From: Alternaria dauci
Taxonomy: Eukaryota > Ascomycota > Dothideomycetes > Pleosporales > Pleosporaceae
Assembly: GCF_042100115.1 (NCBI RefSeq)
Contig: NC_091273.1
Span: 1,178,001 to 1,242,000, forward strand
Direction of reading: 5' to 3'
Length of the DNA stretch: 64,000 nt
In this document: in pieces, positions 1-10,500 of the stretch
How positions within the stretch are numbered: the first letter of the stretch is position 1
How the letters are laid out: each line of letters opens with the position of its first letter
Notes under the pieces: model-generated
The model's input: only the letters and a program-made list of their open reading frames with translations
The model's database searches: none
What the model was told of the DNA's origin: nothing
Translations under genes and position numbers: made by a program

Positions 1-1312
1 GGCCGACGGGCGCAACGCGGATACGCTCGTCGCGGGTGTCGTACGTCAGAGCTGTCAGAGTGTCTTCTTCGTGACCCCATACTACGCAAAATGCTTTCTC
101 GCACATGACAACCTCCCCAGAGGCGACGTCACGGGTGGCGTAAAGTCCACGGCCTTTGCCTGGGCTGTCTTTGACCACGGTGTTTTTGGTAAAGTTTCCA
201 GCATCGACTCTTGATCGAGCTTTGGAAAGACCGGCCCTGATCTTCATGAGATCGTAGCTTCCTGTTTCTTCTTCGCGTAGACGCGCTTCAATCCTTTTTA
301 GTTGTACCTTGGTGTCCCTGTCGTCCGGGGTGAGCTTCTGTGCTTCTTGGAAGAAACCTTTAGCTTCCTGCCAGCAGCTCTGATTATATGAGGCTGATCC
401 GGCGCGGTAGTATGCTTTGCTGTCTAGTTCCTTTGATTTCTGATCGTCCCTTCCGGTCAATGAAGCTCGTGCGTCAGTCTTGACTTCATCCAGCCGGCCC
501 AGTAGCAGATTAACGTAAGCACGATTCCGAGAAATGTCGCGCGCTAGATCAGGGTTCTCTCCTGCGACGATGTCTTGCTTTGCGACTGCGAGGCCTGCGG
601 TGTACTTTTCGTGGGCTAGTGGAAAATCCTGCTTCTTGAGTGCGTTGTTGCCCTGAGTTTTGAAGCGCGTAGCTGCCTTCTCTGCTGCCGCTGCATCAGC
701 AAAGTCCTTGGCCCCTTCTTCGTGGCAGATGACTAGGTCGGAGGGGTGGTCGATTCGAAGACTAGGCTCTCCCTGTTCAGTGAGGGTAAAGTACGGCTCT
801 TTGATGATGAACTGCTTTGTAGACTCCAACACATCATCGTTGTAGCGCGTTTTGTGCAGCAACATCTCGAGACGCTCTGCATCACTTCCGTCCTCGTCCT
901 GAACCATAGTCCATGACCTCGCTACGAGAGTAACTACCGGGCTCTCTCGCTTTACAACCAGTTTGCAGCCTCGATGGTGCGTCTCCATCTTCAGATCTGC
1001 CATTTTCATCGGCTTCAAATCTGAGAGTGGTGTCGTGCATGGCGGATATGGCTGGCCTACGCCAATGACGGGGATCGTAGATGAGGTCTTGCCTTGGGTT
1101 TGCATCATATCCGGATCTGGTGCACCGCCCATGTCTGCCATGAGAGCTGCACCAGTGGCCTGCTGGTGAGCAGCCAGCTTGTCTCTCGGGGCCTTTGCAT
1201 TTCCGCTCTGCTCCTTGCATTTCTCCAATCGTTCTTTGATTGTTTTCTGTATCCGCTCCGCCTCTTGCTCCGTTAGGTATATCGTGTTGTCTTCACGATG
1301 GTTATTCGCCAT
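1..1312 (-). CDS. TPR and SET domain protein (3' end cut by window edge)
   Basis: One uninterrupted frame of 437 codons runs from an ATG at 1312 to the window edge with no stop, so the C-terminus lies outside. The N-terminus (MANNHREDNT) leads into a Gln/Glu-rich helix, then a region of about 110 residues that may be beta-rich. Roughly residues 210-330 are helical repeats of TPR type (RFKTQGNNALKKQDF, SKAYYRAGSASYNQ). The start of a SET domain follows near residue 385 (GKGRGLYATRDVASGEVV). SET domains transfer methyl groups from S-adenosylmethionine to lysine. The TPR-before-SET order fits the SMYD/TTC-like fungal family. The catalytic NHxC and Tyr parts of SET are beyond the edge, so enzymatic competence cannot be judged. 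The substrate is unknown and no intron is needed in the visible part. Confidence 0.85.
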   Translation of the reverse strand, partial: MANNHREDNTIYLTEQEAERIQKTIKERLEKCKEQSGNAKAPRDKLAAHQQATGAALMADMGGAPDPDMMQTQGKTSSTIPVIGVGQPYPPCTTPLSDLKPMKMADLKMETHHRGCKLVVKRESPVVTLVARSWTMVQDEDGSDAERLEMLLHKTRYNDDVLESTKQFIIKEPYFTLTEQGEPSLRIDHPSDLVICHEEGAKDFADAAAAEKAATRFKTQGNNALKKQDFPLAHEKYTAGLAVAKQDIVAGENPDLARDISRNRAYVNLLLGRLDEVKTDARASLTGRDDQKSKELDSKAYYRAGSASYNQSCWQEAKGFFQEAQKLTPDDRDTKVQLKRIEARLREEETGSYDLMKIRAGLSKARSRVDAGNFTKNTVVKDSPGKGRGLYATRDVASGEVVMCEKAFCVVWGHEEDTLTALTYDTRDERIRVAPVG

Positions 1313-1726
1313 GTTTGCAATTTATTACGTTCTTCTCTTGGCCAATCTCTCGACTTTCCCACAAGTGTTATTCAAAAAAACACTTTTGCGCACCAATTTC
1401 GAATGTTTCCGGATAGCCCCGCTGAAAATACCGATGTATCAGGCAACGAGGTAACAACAGATGGCCCCGCTGAGGAAAAGAAATGTTAGAAGTACGAGGT
1501 GTGAAGCGGATTTGAGCTGACGAGATTAAATTTCGTACAGTCAGATGCTCTTTACTTGAACTTTGACATCAAGTGCATCCGGAGGGGTCGAAGCTAACTG
1601 AAATTTGTTATCGATAAATGTGGGGCAGGAAGCGACACCTTTGGAAGCGCAAGTTAAGCCGCTCACGAAGTCTACCATTGCCAACGTGGACCTCGCGATC
1701 ACTATATAGTAATTTGAGCTCCTAGT
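1313..1726. other. Intergenic, promoter side of the TPR/SET gene
   Basis: There is no convincing gene. It contains a small inverted repeat near 1363-1385 (AAGTGTT and AACACTT around an A-rich loop). The 5' flank of the TPR/SET gene and the 3' flank of the deaminase gene meet here. Confidence 0.5.
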
Positions 1727-2404
1727 CTACTTCCATACGCTCGAGCTTTCTGCGCCCGCTTCTTTGCCCTTTTGATATGTCTCACTTAGACTGTTGTACA
1801 AACCTTTGACCCTCTCAATCTCGCCTAATAGCCTCTTCCTCTCGCTTTCATCATCAATCTCTCCAACGACGTCAGCAAAGCTTTTCGCAGTGAAGAACTT
1901 GTTCTTGCGATTATACAGTTGCCTGCTCTGTACCTGCTCTTCACTTTCGCCTTCCCCTTGCACCCTGAATACCTCTTGCAGGATATCGATGTCGTACGGG
2001 ATTCCGAATAGATCCCGACTATCCTCATACGTGAACAAGTAGTAAAACTCGTTGAAACCTGCCCAAGTGATGCCGCTCAAACAGAGAGAACAAGGCTCAT
2101 GGGTAGCCAGGAAGATGCAGTCTTTGGCCGGATGAGGTCGTGTTGATGGATCAGGGAAGTCGACAGTGCAGAATTGTTGGATGCAGTTTATCTCGCCATG
2201 TAGGAGAGGTGATATGCGTTCGTTGTTTGTGGCGAGGGTGTATGGTGCAAGGTCTTTACGGGCCAGGATAGCGGCGCCGAAGAGTTTCGAGCCGCTCGAA
2301 ACGCCTTTCTGCGTCAGAGGTATGATACTTTCCTCGATGGTAGATAGAAGTTGTGAGACGAGTTTCGCAGGTGGTAGTGGTGTTGAAGTTGTATTGGACG
2401 ACAT
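1727..2404 (-). CDS. Cytidine/guanine deaminase-fold protein
   Basis: This is a single exon of 225 codons starting at a true ATG (MSSNTTSTPL). The zinc-dependent deaminase signature is complete: HGE at residues 69-71 supplies the zinc ligand His69 and the proton-shuttling Glu71, and PCSLC at 104-108 supplies Cys105 and Cys108. The LFGAAILA segment before it matches the first strand of the CMP/dCMP deaminase fold. Family members hydrolyse the amino group of cytosine, guanine or adenine-type rings. HxE with PCxLC points to the guanine-deaminase/tRNA-adenosine-deaminase-like branch rather than to cytidine deaminase, but the substrate cannot be fixed from sequence. The C-terminal 70 residues are helical and charged and lack a recognisable domain. 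Confidence 0.8.
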   Translation of the reverse strand: MSSNTTSTPLPPAKLVSQLLSTIEESIIPLTQKGVSSGSKLFGAAILARKDLAPYTLATNNERISPLLHGEINCIQQFCTVDFPDPSTRPHPAKDCIFLATHEPCSLCLSGITWAGFNEFYYLFTYEDSRDLFGIPYDIDILQEVFRVQGEGESEEQVQSRQLYNRKNKFFTAKSFADVVGEIDDESERKRLLGEIERVKGLYNSLSETYQKGKEAGAESSSVWK

Positions 2405-3242
2405 TTCGTGACTGCTAACAGAAAGACGTGGTGGAATTTGTTATTGCGAGATTTGCAAAGTCAGTCTCCAGATGGGATCGTGGTCGTTTTTGACCACGAT
2501 TCCTGTTTCGCTTATCATTTGAAGCATTCGTTGACCGTGTTTCTCCTAATCTGCACATAGGGGGCTACCGGTGGCGTACGTGCGGGGCTCACCGATATAT
2601 TTGTAGCGGGGCGCCGCTGTCCACCTACACTCCGTACGCATCGAGTTCTATTCCAGCTCTTTAGGTACAGGTCTCTGGTTGCCTGGAAGCCTCGCAGCAG
2701 GTTGCTTCAGGCGCATTGCTATACCATGCTCATTTACCGAAAGCACGCTCAGAACACGCCATGCACGTACCGTTCATTGAAGTCGATTTCTGCATTTCGG
2801 TCAAAGCGGATCGGCTGGTGATACAAGTTGACCTCCTTGTTCGCATGAGATTACAAAACGGCTGATCTCTTGTGCTGACGCAAGGAAACGTCCCGTCTTG
2901 ATCTAGGAATGTCAGGAGGCTGGCATGATGTCATTAGAGCTGTACGCTGCCTCGTTCAGACGACACGTTTCCCACGTTGCTACCATCCTCCATGAGGCGC
3001 GAGTGTATCCTAGGGTATGGAGGAGAAAGGATAGCAGTCACGATTGCAAAGGGCAGCTGCCGACAAGGTGTCCACGTGGAGACGCTAGTCGAGCACAGAG
3101 CAGACGCGTCGCGTCCTTCCACTTGCCGTCTACTCCACGTCGACCAGGACAGCGAAACCCGACGACAACTCTGCATCAACCGAGTACAAGCAATGGATTA
3201 TCTGTACGATTCAACAACTGTTTACATTACTACTCGCGAAAC
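2405..3242. other. Intergenic, no gene seen
   Basis: These 838 bases lie between the deaminase start and the stop of the transketolase-like gene. The short ORFs on both strands show no family signature, and I saw no tRNA. Confidence 0.5.
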
Positions 3243-5562
3243 TTATAGATCGACAAACTCGCCCTTGAGCAGCGGATCGTCGCGCACCTGCTGCAGGTAC
3301 TTCTCTACCTTCGCAGTCAACGCCGGCACGTCGAAACCAAAGTATTTGTAGGCTGCTTTGCCTGGCAGGCTGTGGCCGAAGCGCTTTATACAGCATGCTG
3401 CATCGGCATACCTCTCCCATCCGTTTGGCGCATACGGCTCAATGACGACAGCTGGAATACCGCGATGCCTTCTCAGCGTCTCCCGCTTGTACTCTGTGGG
3501 CTGGGCATCGAATAGCCGCTGGCATGGGAAGCTCACGACGCGTGCCTTGATGTTCTTCGTCCTCAGCTCCTTCGCCGTATCAACCGCATGATGCAGCTCT
3601 GCACCGACACCGATAAGCGTCACATCCGCATCCTCAACCTCGTCGATTACGTATGCACCCTTCGCGACCGAGTCCCGCTTCGTCTGCGCGAGCTGAGGAA
3701 GAGTGTGCCGCGATGTCGAGATGATCGTTGGTGTGTTCTTCGCCTCGATCGCTGTGATCCACGCGCCAGCAGTCTCCTCACTGTCGGCCGGTCGAATATA
3801 CAACAGATTGGGCATAGCGCGGTAGAGGTTTGCGAGTTCAATCGGCTGGTGAGTTGGGCCGTCTTCGCCCATTCCAATGCTATCTTGATGTTAGCGAGGA
3901 ACATTTAGAGAGCTCTGGAAATGCTACCTGTCGTGTGTGGCCGCATGTATGACCTGAAGGTGTTGCAGCGCACCCATACGAACGGCCGGTGCTGCGTAGA
4001 GATAGAACATAAAGAAAGAGGATGTGACGGGGATAAATGTGTTGGGTGCAAAAGCTGCCAAACCGTTGGAGATGGCACACATGGCATGCTCTCGCACACC
4101 GTAGTGGATGTACCGTCCGCTGTAGTTGCCGACAATCCCGCACGTTGTCTTCAGATCAGGCTGATACTTGTCAGTTATCTGCTTTTCCGGAGACAAGTAC
4201 AACACTTACATTCTGGAAATCGACCTTGCCCTTCCAGATCATGTTGACTGAGGGTGACAGATCCGCTGTGCCGACCATGAAGTTGTTTATCTTTTCGGCG
4301 ATCGAATTGAAAACCAGGCCTGATGATTTTCTCGTTGCTGTTGGCGCATCGGGAAATGAGCTCGGGACCAGATCTTTCCAGTTTTCTGTCAGGCGGCCCT
4401 CGACTCTGCGTTTGAAGTCGGCTCCCTCCTCCGGATACTTGCTCTGATACCCGTCTACCTTCTTCTCCCAAGACTTTACAAGCTCCTCGCCCCTCGCCGG
4501 AATATCCTCAAAAAACTTGCGTACTTCATCGCTGATCACAAAATGCTCCTCGGGGTTGAAGCCGTAAGCTTTCTTCATGTTGGCCACATCCGCTGCGCCA
4601 AAAGCTGCTCCATGCGCAACCGCGTCGCCTGCAACAGCACTGCCAATACCGATAACCGTTCGGACATTGATGAACGTAGGCTTCTCAGTAGATGATCGCG
4701 CCTTGTTCAGAGCCTCGACAAGGCCCTCAATATCGAAACAGCCATCCTCAATGTCGATGATATCCCAGCCGCATGCTGCCATTTTGGTATTCACGTCCTC
4801 GGTATTGGTCAAGTCGACAGAACCGTCGCAAGTGACCTGGTTGTTGTCGTAAATAATGGTCAGGTTGTTCAGCTTCAGATGGCCAGCAAAAGAGATTGCT
4901 TCCAAGGCAACACCTTCTTGAAGGCACGCGTCTCCGATCATACACCATGTGTGGTTAGACACCACGTCGAAGTCTGGCTTGTTATAAATCGCCTGCAGGT
5001 TCTTTGACGCCATTGCCAGGCCCACCGCATTCGCTACACCCTGTCCCAATGGGCCAGTTGTCACCTCAATGCCTTCGTGTTCGATTTCGGGATGTCCTGG
5101 ACACAGCGCGTCGACGCGATCTGAGTGGTACGACTTCAGTTGATCGAGAGTCATTGCTTTGTAGCCTGTGAGGTGAAGGAAGGTGTATTGGAAAAGGCAT
5201 GTGTGGCCGTTTGACAGGACGAATCGATCCCGATTGAAGTATGTAGGTGTGTGCGGTGCATATCGCATGACATACTTCCACAGCGCAACACCAATCGCTG
5301 CCATGCCAATGGCACCTCTACCGCATCTTTAGTCCTGCTTTCGCAAAGATTGTTGGGCGACTTACCCAGGATGCCCGCCATTAAATTGTTGGCACAAATC
5401 CGCAATAAGCAGCCTGAACGTCTTCAAGACATGATCTTGCTCTTTCGATAACTTTTGGACCGACGATTGTTCCACTTTTTCCTCTTTTCTCAGTCCATCT
5501 ACGACATTCTGGCCGTAACCGGTCGAGCCGTTTACTTGCGGTGAATCTTGCGATGTATGCAT
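3243..5562 (-). CDS. Dihydroxyacetone synthase-like transketolase
   Basis: Four exons on the minus strand join in frame to 724 residues: 5562-5366, 5317-4210, 4160-3928 and 3879-3243, with introns of 48-49 bp. The first junction rebuilds the family motif GGHPGGAIGMAAIG. The TPP-binding GDACLQEG segment with the downstream NNQ, the SNGHTCLFQYTFLHLTGY stretch, and YGVREHAM in the pyrimidine domain are all present. Transketolases move a two-carbon ketol unit using TPP and magnesium. The wording around SNGH, CPGHPEIEHEG and DNNQVTCDGSVD resembles yeast dihydroxyacetone synthase (formaldehyde plus xylulose-5-phosphate) more than housekeeping transketolase. The C-terminus (KGEFVDL) lacks a peroxisomal SKL-type signal, so a cytosolic site is inferred. 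The true substrate preference is open. It is divergent from the polyol dehydrogenase at 6019. Confidence 0.88.
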
Positions 5563-6018
5563 TCTGTGCCGTTCTGCGAGGGAATTGTGAGGTAAGAACT
5601 TCACCACAAGAAGATGGATAGATTTATAAATCTAAACGCACTAATACGCGCGTTTTTCCTGAGTATCTCGTGTGCTCTTCTGAGAACCGACCTTGACATA
5701 TATCCAGAATGGTTGATCGGACTTTCCAAATCCGGTAATCCGACGCGTCGCTCTTGCGGAGATGCACATGGTGTTTTTGACTTCCATTGGATGGGAGAAC
5801 TTCCAACTAGATCAATTACAGTAACCAGTGCCACCGACACTCTACTTTGTCAATCCTACTAAAAGCTTCCCCGCATTTTGCCACGGACTACTGCATATCC
5901 TGATCACCCGTTGTAAGGACGGTACTTCCTTTCTCGCCAGAATGGTGATATGACGCGCTGAACATGTGGGGTTACTTGATGCGTGTCTATCCTTTGACAG
6001 CGCTTGCCCTTGCTTTCC
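5563..6018. promoter_or_regulatory. Shared divergent promoter with a CGG-N11-CCG site
   Basis: These 456 bases separate the start codons of the transketolase-like gene (minus) and the polyol dehydrogenase (plus). A CGG at 5718-5720 and a CCG at 5732-5734 are spaced by exactly 11 bases, the geometry bound by Gal4-type Zn(II)2Cys6 dimers. GTGGGG near 5966 and GCGGAG near 5756 fit the loose CreA consensus SYGGRG. Factor binding is inference. Confidence 0.4.
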
Positions 6019-7384
6019 ATGATTGAGCTTCAACAAACAGACATGGCCCCGGCACTGGCACTTGAGTCTACTCCGTTCAACGCGGAATCTACGGCTACCG
6101 CACAGGTAACTATTAAAACACCATTGCCGAACCCGTCGTTGCAGGTCACAGCAGACCACAATCTGAAGCTGCAAGAAGCGCCTGTGTACGCACCAAAGAG
6201 GGGAGAAGTGTTGTTACACATCAAAACTACAGGTGTTTGCGGGTACGAAATGTCGGTACAGATGGGGTTGTCAAAGCTGACGAGGTGTCAGATCTGACAT
6301 TCACTTTTGGAAAGCTGGGAGAATAGGCTCACTCGTTGTGGAAGGGGACTGCATCCTTGGACACGAAGCGGCAGGGATCGTTTTAAAGACTGGTGAAGAT
6401 GTCACATCTCTTAAGCCCGGTATATTCGACGCCTTGGTTAAACTCTCCAGTGCTGACATGTATTCTAGGCGATCGCGTAGCAGTCGAGCCTGGTGTTCCA
6501 TGTGGCTCATGCTTTCTTTGCTTGGACGGCCGATACAACCTTTGTGAAGATGTCCAATTTGCAGGTGTTTACCCATACCATGGCACTATCCAACGCTACA
6601 AGACGCACCCGGCGAAATGGTGTCACAAGCTTCCATCTGGCGTCTCGTATGCGGAAGGCGCGCTGCTCGAACCGCTTTCCGTTGTCATGCATGGTATCAA
6701 GTCGGCCGGTCTGTCCCTCGGTCGTGGTGCAGTGATTTGCGGTGCTGGGCCAATTGGTCTCATTGCGCTGGCTGCAGCAAGAGCGAGCGGAGCGCATCCG
6801 CTTGTCATCACGGATCTTGAGCCTAAGCGACTGGCGTTCGCAAAACAGTTCGTACCGACGGTCGCCACCTACCAGGTTGATCGAAATCTAGATGCGCAGG
6901 GTAATGCCAAGAAGATCAGAGAGCTCTTTGATTTTGAGACTGTGGGCGAGTATGGTGCACCGGAAACTGTATTGGAGTGCACGGGCGTGGAGAGCAGTGT
7001 CGTTACCGCGGCATACGTAGCGAGAAGAGGTGGTACGGTCATGGTCATCGGCGTAGGAAGAGAGATCATGAACAACATACCCTTCATGCATCTGAGTCTG
7101 GCTGAGGTATGTGCTCTGAAATTCACGAGGGTCATTGCTGCAAGTGTTTCTGGAACTCCATTCGCTAACTTCTGCTACAGATTGATCTCAAATTCATCAA
7201 TCGCTACCGCGACACATGGCCTTCGGGCTTGCAATGTTTGGCTGGTGGTATTCTTGATCTGAAGCCACTTGTCAGCCATACCTTCCCATTAGAGAAGGCA
7301 CTGGATGCTTTGCACACATGTGGGGACTTGAGCAATGGAAGCATCAAGGTGCAGATTGTGGATGATGTGGATGACGTACTGTAG
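6019..7384 (+). CDS. Zinc-dependent polyol dehydrogenase (L-arabinitol/xylitol/sorbitol dehydrogenase family)
   Basis: Four exons (6019-6242, 6292-6419, 6469-7106, 7181-7384) give 397 residues. Introns are 49, 49 and 74 bp. Joining restores GVCGSDIHFWKAG, the catalytic-zinc Cys and the following active-site loop, then GHEAAGIV with the zinc His and Glu. EPGVPCGSCFLCLDGRYNLC carries the four cysteines of the structural zinc site. GAGPIGLIALAAA is the Rossmann NAD-binding turn, followed by an acidic residue (TDLEPKR) that favours NAD over NADP. The medium-chain dehydrogenase layout and length best fit fungal L-arabinitol 4-dehydrogenase and its xylitol/sorbitol relatives, which interconvert polyols and ketoses in pentose catabolism. 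A second in-frame ATG at 6043 would give 389 residues. The divergent partner also handles pentulose phosphates, which suggests shared use. Confidence 0.88.
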
Positions 7385-7573
7385 TTTACAAACAACCCGT
7401 ACTCTCAGTATCATCAATCTAATGCTAGGTATCTTTAGCTTTCCGAATCAATGAAGTGTATGTTGGGCCTGTAAAAGGGGCGTTGCTCCAACATTGAAAG
7501 AACGCCCATCAAAGTCAGACACTTTGCGGCTTCAAATCAGCAACTGACTTCATCTTTAGTGTGATAACCCGGC

Positions 7574-10500
7574 TTATGCCTTGTCCCACCGTTTCATCCC
7601 CTCTTTCTTCATCGTATCATACCAGTTCCTCACATACTCCAATCCTGCGTGCGGACCATAAATCTGCTTCTCCCATTGTGGGATCGGAGCTTTCAACCCC
7701 GTTTCATCTTCGCACTTCTGCATCAGCTCACTGAGAGTGCCGCCGCGGTCAATCACATTGTCAGTACTATATCCCTCTATCGCGCGCTCTTCACGTCTCT
7801 TGCTGCGAAGTGTCGAGGTGGCAACCGTATCAACAGTGAAAGTGTGTGGATCGACGACGACACCATAATTGTCCTTGGCACCTTCGACGGTGACTAGATG
7901 GCGATGGACTTCTTGTGCTACGCGTTCGGGAGGGCGCGTGAGAGGATCGCCAAGACCTCCACCACCCCAAGTGATCCATTCCAAGACGTCGCCTAAAGGT
8001 TTTAGTACTGATCAAGAATATGAAAAGTCCTGAAAATTACCTGGATAAACGTGGATGTGATCCTGCTTCGACTGACATATTTCGATATTGTCCTTTTCCG
8101 CTGCTGTGCCATAGCTGTTGTTGCGATACAGAATTTTCCTCGATCTGCTTCCCGGCTTACCACCGTTAACACCCCATGCTTTAGTCAACCACCGATCATC
8201 GTGCGTGCTGACATCACCTTCGCACAACCATCTGTACAATGTTCTCTGTGCATTGCCTCCTCTGTAGAACCCAGCGCCTCCAGAGTCCGGCAACGCTTCA
8301 TTGGCCTCAATAATGACGGGAAAGTAGAGCTCGATGTTCTCAGCCGGGATGGACTTGATGGCTGGGAAAAGACAGTGACAGTCTGGGCCGTCGCCGATCG
8401 GTCGCGCAGGTACACCGCCAAAGCCGATCTGGTAGAGCAGGTAGAATTCGCCGTTGGGCTTGAAACCGGAATAGAAGAGGTGTGGTGAGTCGGAGAAACC
8501 TGCTGCACATCGATAGGCAGGATTTTGTTGACCAAAGAGCGCCTGTATCACGTCCATGATACGACCGAGGAGATGGGTACGGCAACTGACAGCTGCTGGG
8601 CGGACGGGGCGAAGAATGGTGCCAGTCGGGATCTTGATGTCGAGTAAATCATGGAAGCCGTCGTTGACAACCTGTCGAAGTTAACTCATTTCTTGTATAG
8701 CTTTTGGAAGAAGAATTCTTACTGCAAAAGGGTCGTGAATAGCCAGCAGATGATACCCGATAAACATCTTGAACATGGTGATCGAGAGGTAGAAGTTCAT
8801 CGACGTAGTTGACTGAGGTGATGTGCCGTCCCAATCAAAGATGAGTTTGCCATCTTGCTTTCTCATTGAACAAGTGATAGCGTATGGACCGACGCCTTGT
8901 CCATCGTCGTCAATGAAGTCGGTGAAGCTCGATACTTTATCGCTGATCTTCTCATTGATGATCCTGCTAATGGCAAGCTTGTTCTGCTCCAGCAGATAAT
9001 CTGTGGCTGCCTCATAGACCTCGAGGCTATAGCGTTCACAGAGCTCGGTGACACGAGTAGCAGCTGTCCGACAGGCGGTAACGAGCGCCATCAGGTCACT
9101 CTGGAACCAATCTGGGGCGCGAGAGTTGCGAAATATTACCGTTGCAAGAGTTTCGTTGTAAACACCGTTTGCGTAGAGCTTAACGATAGGAATTTGAAGG
9201 CCGTCTTCGTAGATGGTACTGGCATTGATGCTCATAGAGCCCGGAACTTTCCCTTGTACATCAGTTATGTGTCCGAAGTTTGCCGCCCAGCCTATGAGCT
9301 TGTGCTGATAGTATATAGGAAGTAGCACGATAACGTCGTTGAGATGTGATACGGCACCATCAATTTGATAAACGTCGTTGGTCACGAAAACGTCGCCTTC
9401 TTCAACCGTGCCGTTCCAGCCGTTCAGGAATTGCTGTATGAAAGATCCAAATTGACCAACGAGCATCTGTCCACGTGTATTAGTGATCACGTTGAACTCG
9501 TCTTGCTGTTCTCGGATCGCCGGGCTCATGGCGCAACGCAGCAGAAGTGCATCCATCTCTCTCCTGATAGACCCAAGCGCAGAGGCAATTAGAGTAGCGA
9601 TAATGGGCTGCTCTTTAATCATATCTTGAGCTGACTCTCTAGTATGTACGGTCTTTCGTGCTTCCTTCTTCTCAGTAGGCCAGATGAGTATGTTACCCAT
9701 AGAGTCGATCTCTCCATAGAAGCCGGGCAATATAAGCGTGTTCGAGTCCATCTCAGTGACAACCGCTGGTCCATGAATGACTTTTCCAGCGCCCCCAATC
9801 TTGGAACGGTCCCAGAATGTGGCTTCGACCTTTTTGCCGTCCCAGACGATTGGCTGCTTCGCTGTAATCGCGCCTTCCCAAGGCTCAGACGTACGAGCAT
9901 GTTCTAGGGGTTTGAAGGCCACTTCCTCAGAAGCATCAACAACCTTGGCACGTAAGCGCATCGTCTCCATTTCTGCATGCGCGTGTGAGAATCCGAACTG
10001 ATGTTGATGGGCTTCATTGAACTTGTTACGTAGAATGTTCACGAGCTTGTCTGAGTTTTCGAGCTCACTAGAAGTCAGATCAACAGTAAGTGTCATGGCT
10101 TGGCCCTTGTAACGCATATCTGCTTGGTATATGACGTGCAACGCAGCATTCTCATCTGCAAGCGAGGTTTTCATCGTGTCTACACCACTAGCCTTGAGAC
10201 TGAGTAATGTCTCCTTGAGCTCGAGCTCTGTGATATCTGAGAAGGCGCGAATATATGTGCAGCTCTGTTCGTGGGACATCTTGGTGATGGCATCGCCTTG
10301 TGCACAAAGAACGCCAGGAGAGGGAGGGACGATGACGGGCCAGGAACCAAGAAGCTGGCCTAGGGCGTTACCATGAAGCGGACCAGCACCACCGAGAGCA
10401 ACCAAGGCGAAGTCGCGCGGGTCGTAACCTTGCTCAACAGAGACTAGACGAAGAGCCCCATGCATGGATTCGTTTACTAGGTCGATGATTCCCTCAGCCG

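Noticed and set aside
5680..5730. CTGAGA followed by TTGATCGG near the transketolase promoter, as a second TPP riboswitch
   Set aside because: It lacks the GCGNAGG element and any closing P1 stem, so the match is chance.
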